From Mytilus californianus (taxonomy: Eukaryota; Mollusca; Bivalvia; Mytilida; Mytilidae), in assembly GCF_021869535.1 (NCBI RefSeq), contig NW_026262712.1, positions 70,154,100-70,218,099 of the forward strand: a DNA stretch of 64,000 nucleotides, given 5' to 3'. A program made the translations under genes and the position numbers. Shown here piece after piece: positions 62,762 through 64,000 of this stretch (the first letter of the stretch is position 1; each line of letters starts with the position of its first letter). The notes beneath the pieces were generated by a model, which saw only the letters and a program-made list of their open reading frames with translations, searched no databases and was not told the DNA's origin.

Positions 62762-64000
62762 GTAAAAGTCATGTGACCAATCTTGTGAGCGTGAGAGTTA
62801 ATTAGATTATTTGTGATCCGCTATTGTGTAATGGTATTGTCAGTTAAAGAATTAGATTCAGTATCGTTGGATGATTGAAGGTCGCTTTAACCAACCCGGC
62901 TCCTTCTTTCTCTTTTGATCTTTTTGTGGAGAAATTTACTTTGAAGTGTCTTGTATTTAATGTTTTTATATGGGAATTGTTATATGAAGAATAATTAGTT
63001 ATATATTTTCATATTTTTGAAATTTTGAAGTAGATTAATTGCTACTTTAATTTGTACAAAGTTAAATATGATACCTTTAAGTATTTTAAAGTACTGATTA
63101 AAGACCTCATTCATCACTTTTTGAACTTAATAGGGATAAAAGAGCTGCCATTTCTTGTTTTTTATGATAATAAGTAGTGGGAATTTATTTAAAACAATTT
63201 TACAGACCACAAGTTAAATAATAGTGGTCCTCTTCAGTTCTTTTTGAAAATCCTATACAAGCACTGTGTTTGCCAACATAGAAATAAGAGCTATTTGAAT
63301 TTTAAAAAATCAATCTCCTGATATTTTGTAAGTTAGATATTTTCATTTTATTTTCTTAATTTTACAACATGTAAAATGTCATTGGAATGTAAGATATACA
63401 GATTTACTGATTATCGATGGTTTTTTCAAAAGAGAGGGTGTTCTTCAGCTACAATCTTTTCGAAGGGGTTACAGCCGAGATGAGATTGTAGCTGAGAAAT
63501 ATAATCAGATCTGAAAGACCATATATAATTTGTTGTTTGCTGTTTTCCTAGGCAATGTCAATGACATAGGCTAATGACATCATACATTCTCTTTCGACTC
63601 AACTGAGAAAACCCATATCACTGGAGTATAGCGTGATATGTAAAATTATCTCAAAAAAAGATCAAAGCCAAATTTGAAAAATAGCAATAAATACAAGTTA
63701 ATACCAAGTTAGTCAATAAGTTCTGGTTAAAGCAGTAATACCTACATAGTTTTCTGTAAAGAAGAAGAGCTAGTCAATCCATATTTTGTAAAATTCTTAA
63801 TAATTTTTTTTTTTTTTTTCATGCAATAATTATTTTTGTTGGTCAACTAAATTTGATATTAAGAAATATTGTAATGTGCACATGTTTGTATGACAGGATT
63901 TACTAGTGGCTTTTGCGTCAATTTCATGGTTTATAGATCAGCAATAAGTTTCCTTGATGGGGATAGTTTCTAAGCTTATTAAAAGTAATGGGACAACTCT
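62762..64000. other. Promoter side of homeobox gene 2 and further CTR9 intron
   Basis: TATGTCATGTGACCAATC-type sequence near 62769 (GTCATGTGACCAATC) is the only promoter-like motif I note, with a CCAAT-box core. The rest is AT-rich with no supported CTR9 exon or other gene. A short inverted pair GCTACAATCTTTTCG/GAGATTGTAGCTGAG lies at 63448-63496. Confidence 0.45.

Noticed and set aside
53936-64000. Remaining CTR9 exons
   Set aside because: I looked for the next conserved TPR segment and the charged tail in all plus frames and found none.

Overview
This is an AT-rich, intron-rich animal genomic window, very probably from a bivalve mollusc. Introns have canonical GT/AG borders. The dispersed repeats resemble families I associate with marine mussels, including a GC-box hairpin element whose body begins GCCCCCGCCGTAGCGGAGG and a family containing ATTGCCAATGAGACAACT. 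Mytilus is my best guess, made from recognition and not from a search.

Layout: (1) 1-6644 is intergenic and full of repeats. (2) 6645-23673 (+) is a gene of about 16 exons for a type I membrane protein of about 793 residues: signal peptide, two related extracellular domains resembling invertebrate LolA-like-domain proteins, a third extracellular region, a Thr/Pro-rich stalk, one transmembrane helix and a short tail. (3) 24801-35901 (-) is a small, convergently oriented gene for an unrecognised acidic/coiled-coil protein. An alternative first coding exon would make a secreted form. (4) 38504-53935 (+) holds the first 15 coding exons, about 651 residues, of CTR9, the TPR scaffold of the Paf1 transcription-elongation complex. 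The rest of the CTR9 reading frame is not in the window. (5) Inside the following CTR9 intron, which is over 10 kb, two TALE-class homeobox genes lie antisense to the host at 55947-56921 and 61151-62674. Each has its homeodomain at the extreme C-terminus, and both share an unusual recognition helix. They are candidates for the spiralian-specific TALE (SPILE-type) group used in early molluscan embryos.

The genes show no operon-like functional link. The notable relationship is physical: a housekeeping elongation-factor gene contains two developmental regulators on the opposite strand. Other recurring structure includes several small tandem duplications that cut through exon ends (in CTR9 exons 8 and 14 and in the small minus-strand gene), inverted-repeat non-autonomous DNA elements, and minisatellites whose periods are multiples of three and so produce spurious open frames on both strands.

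All exon boundaries were read by eye from splice signals, phase and family similarity, so single-base errors are possible.
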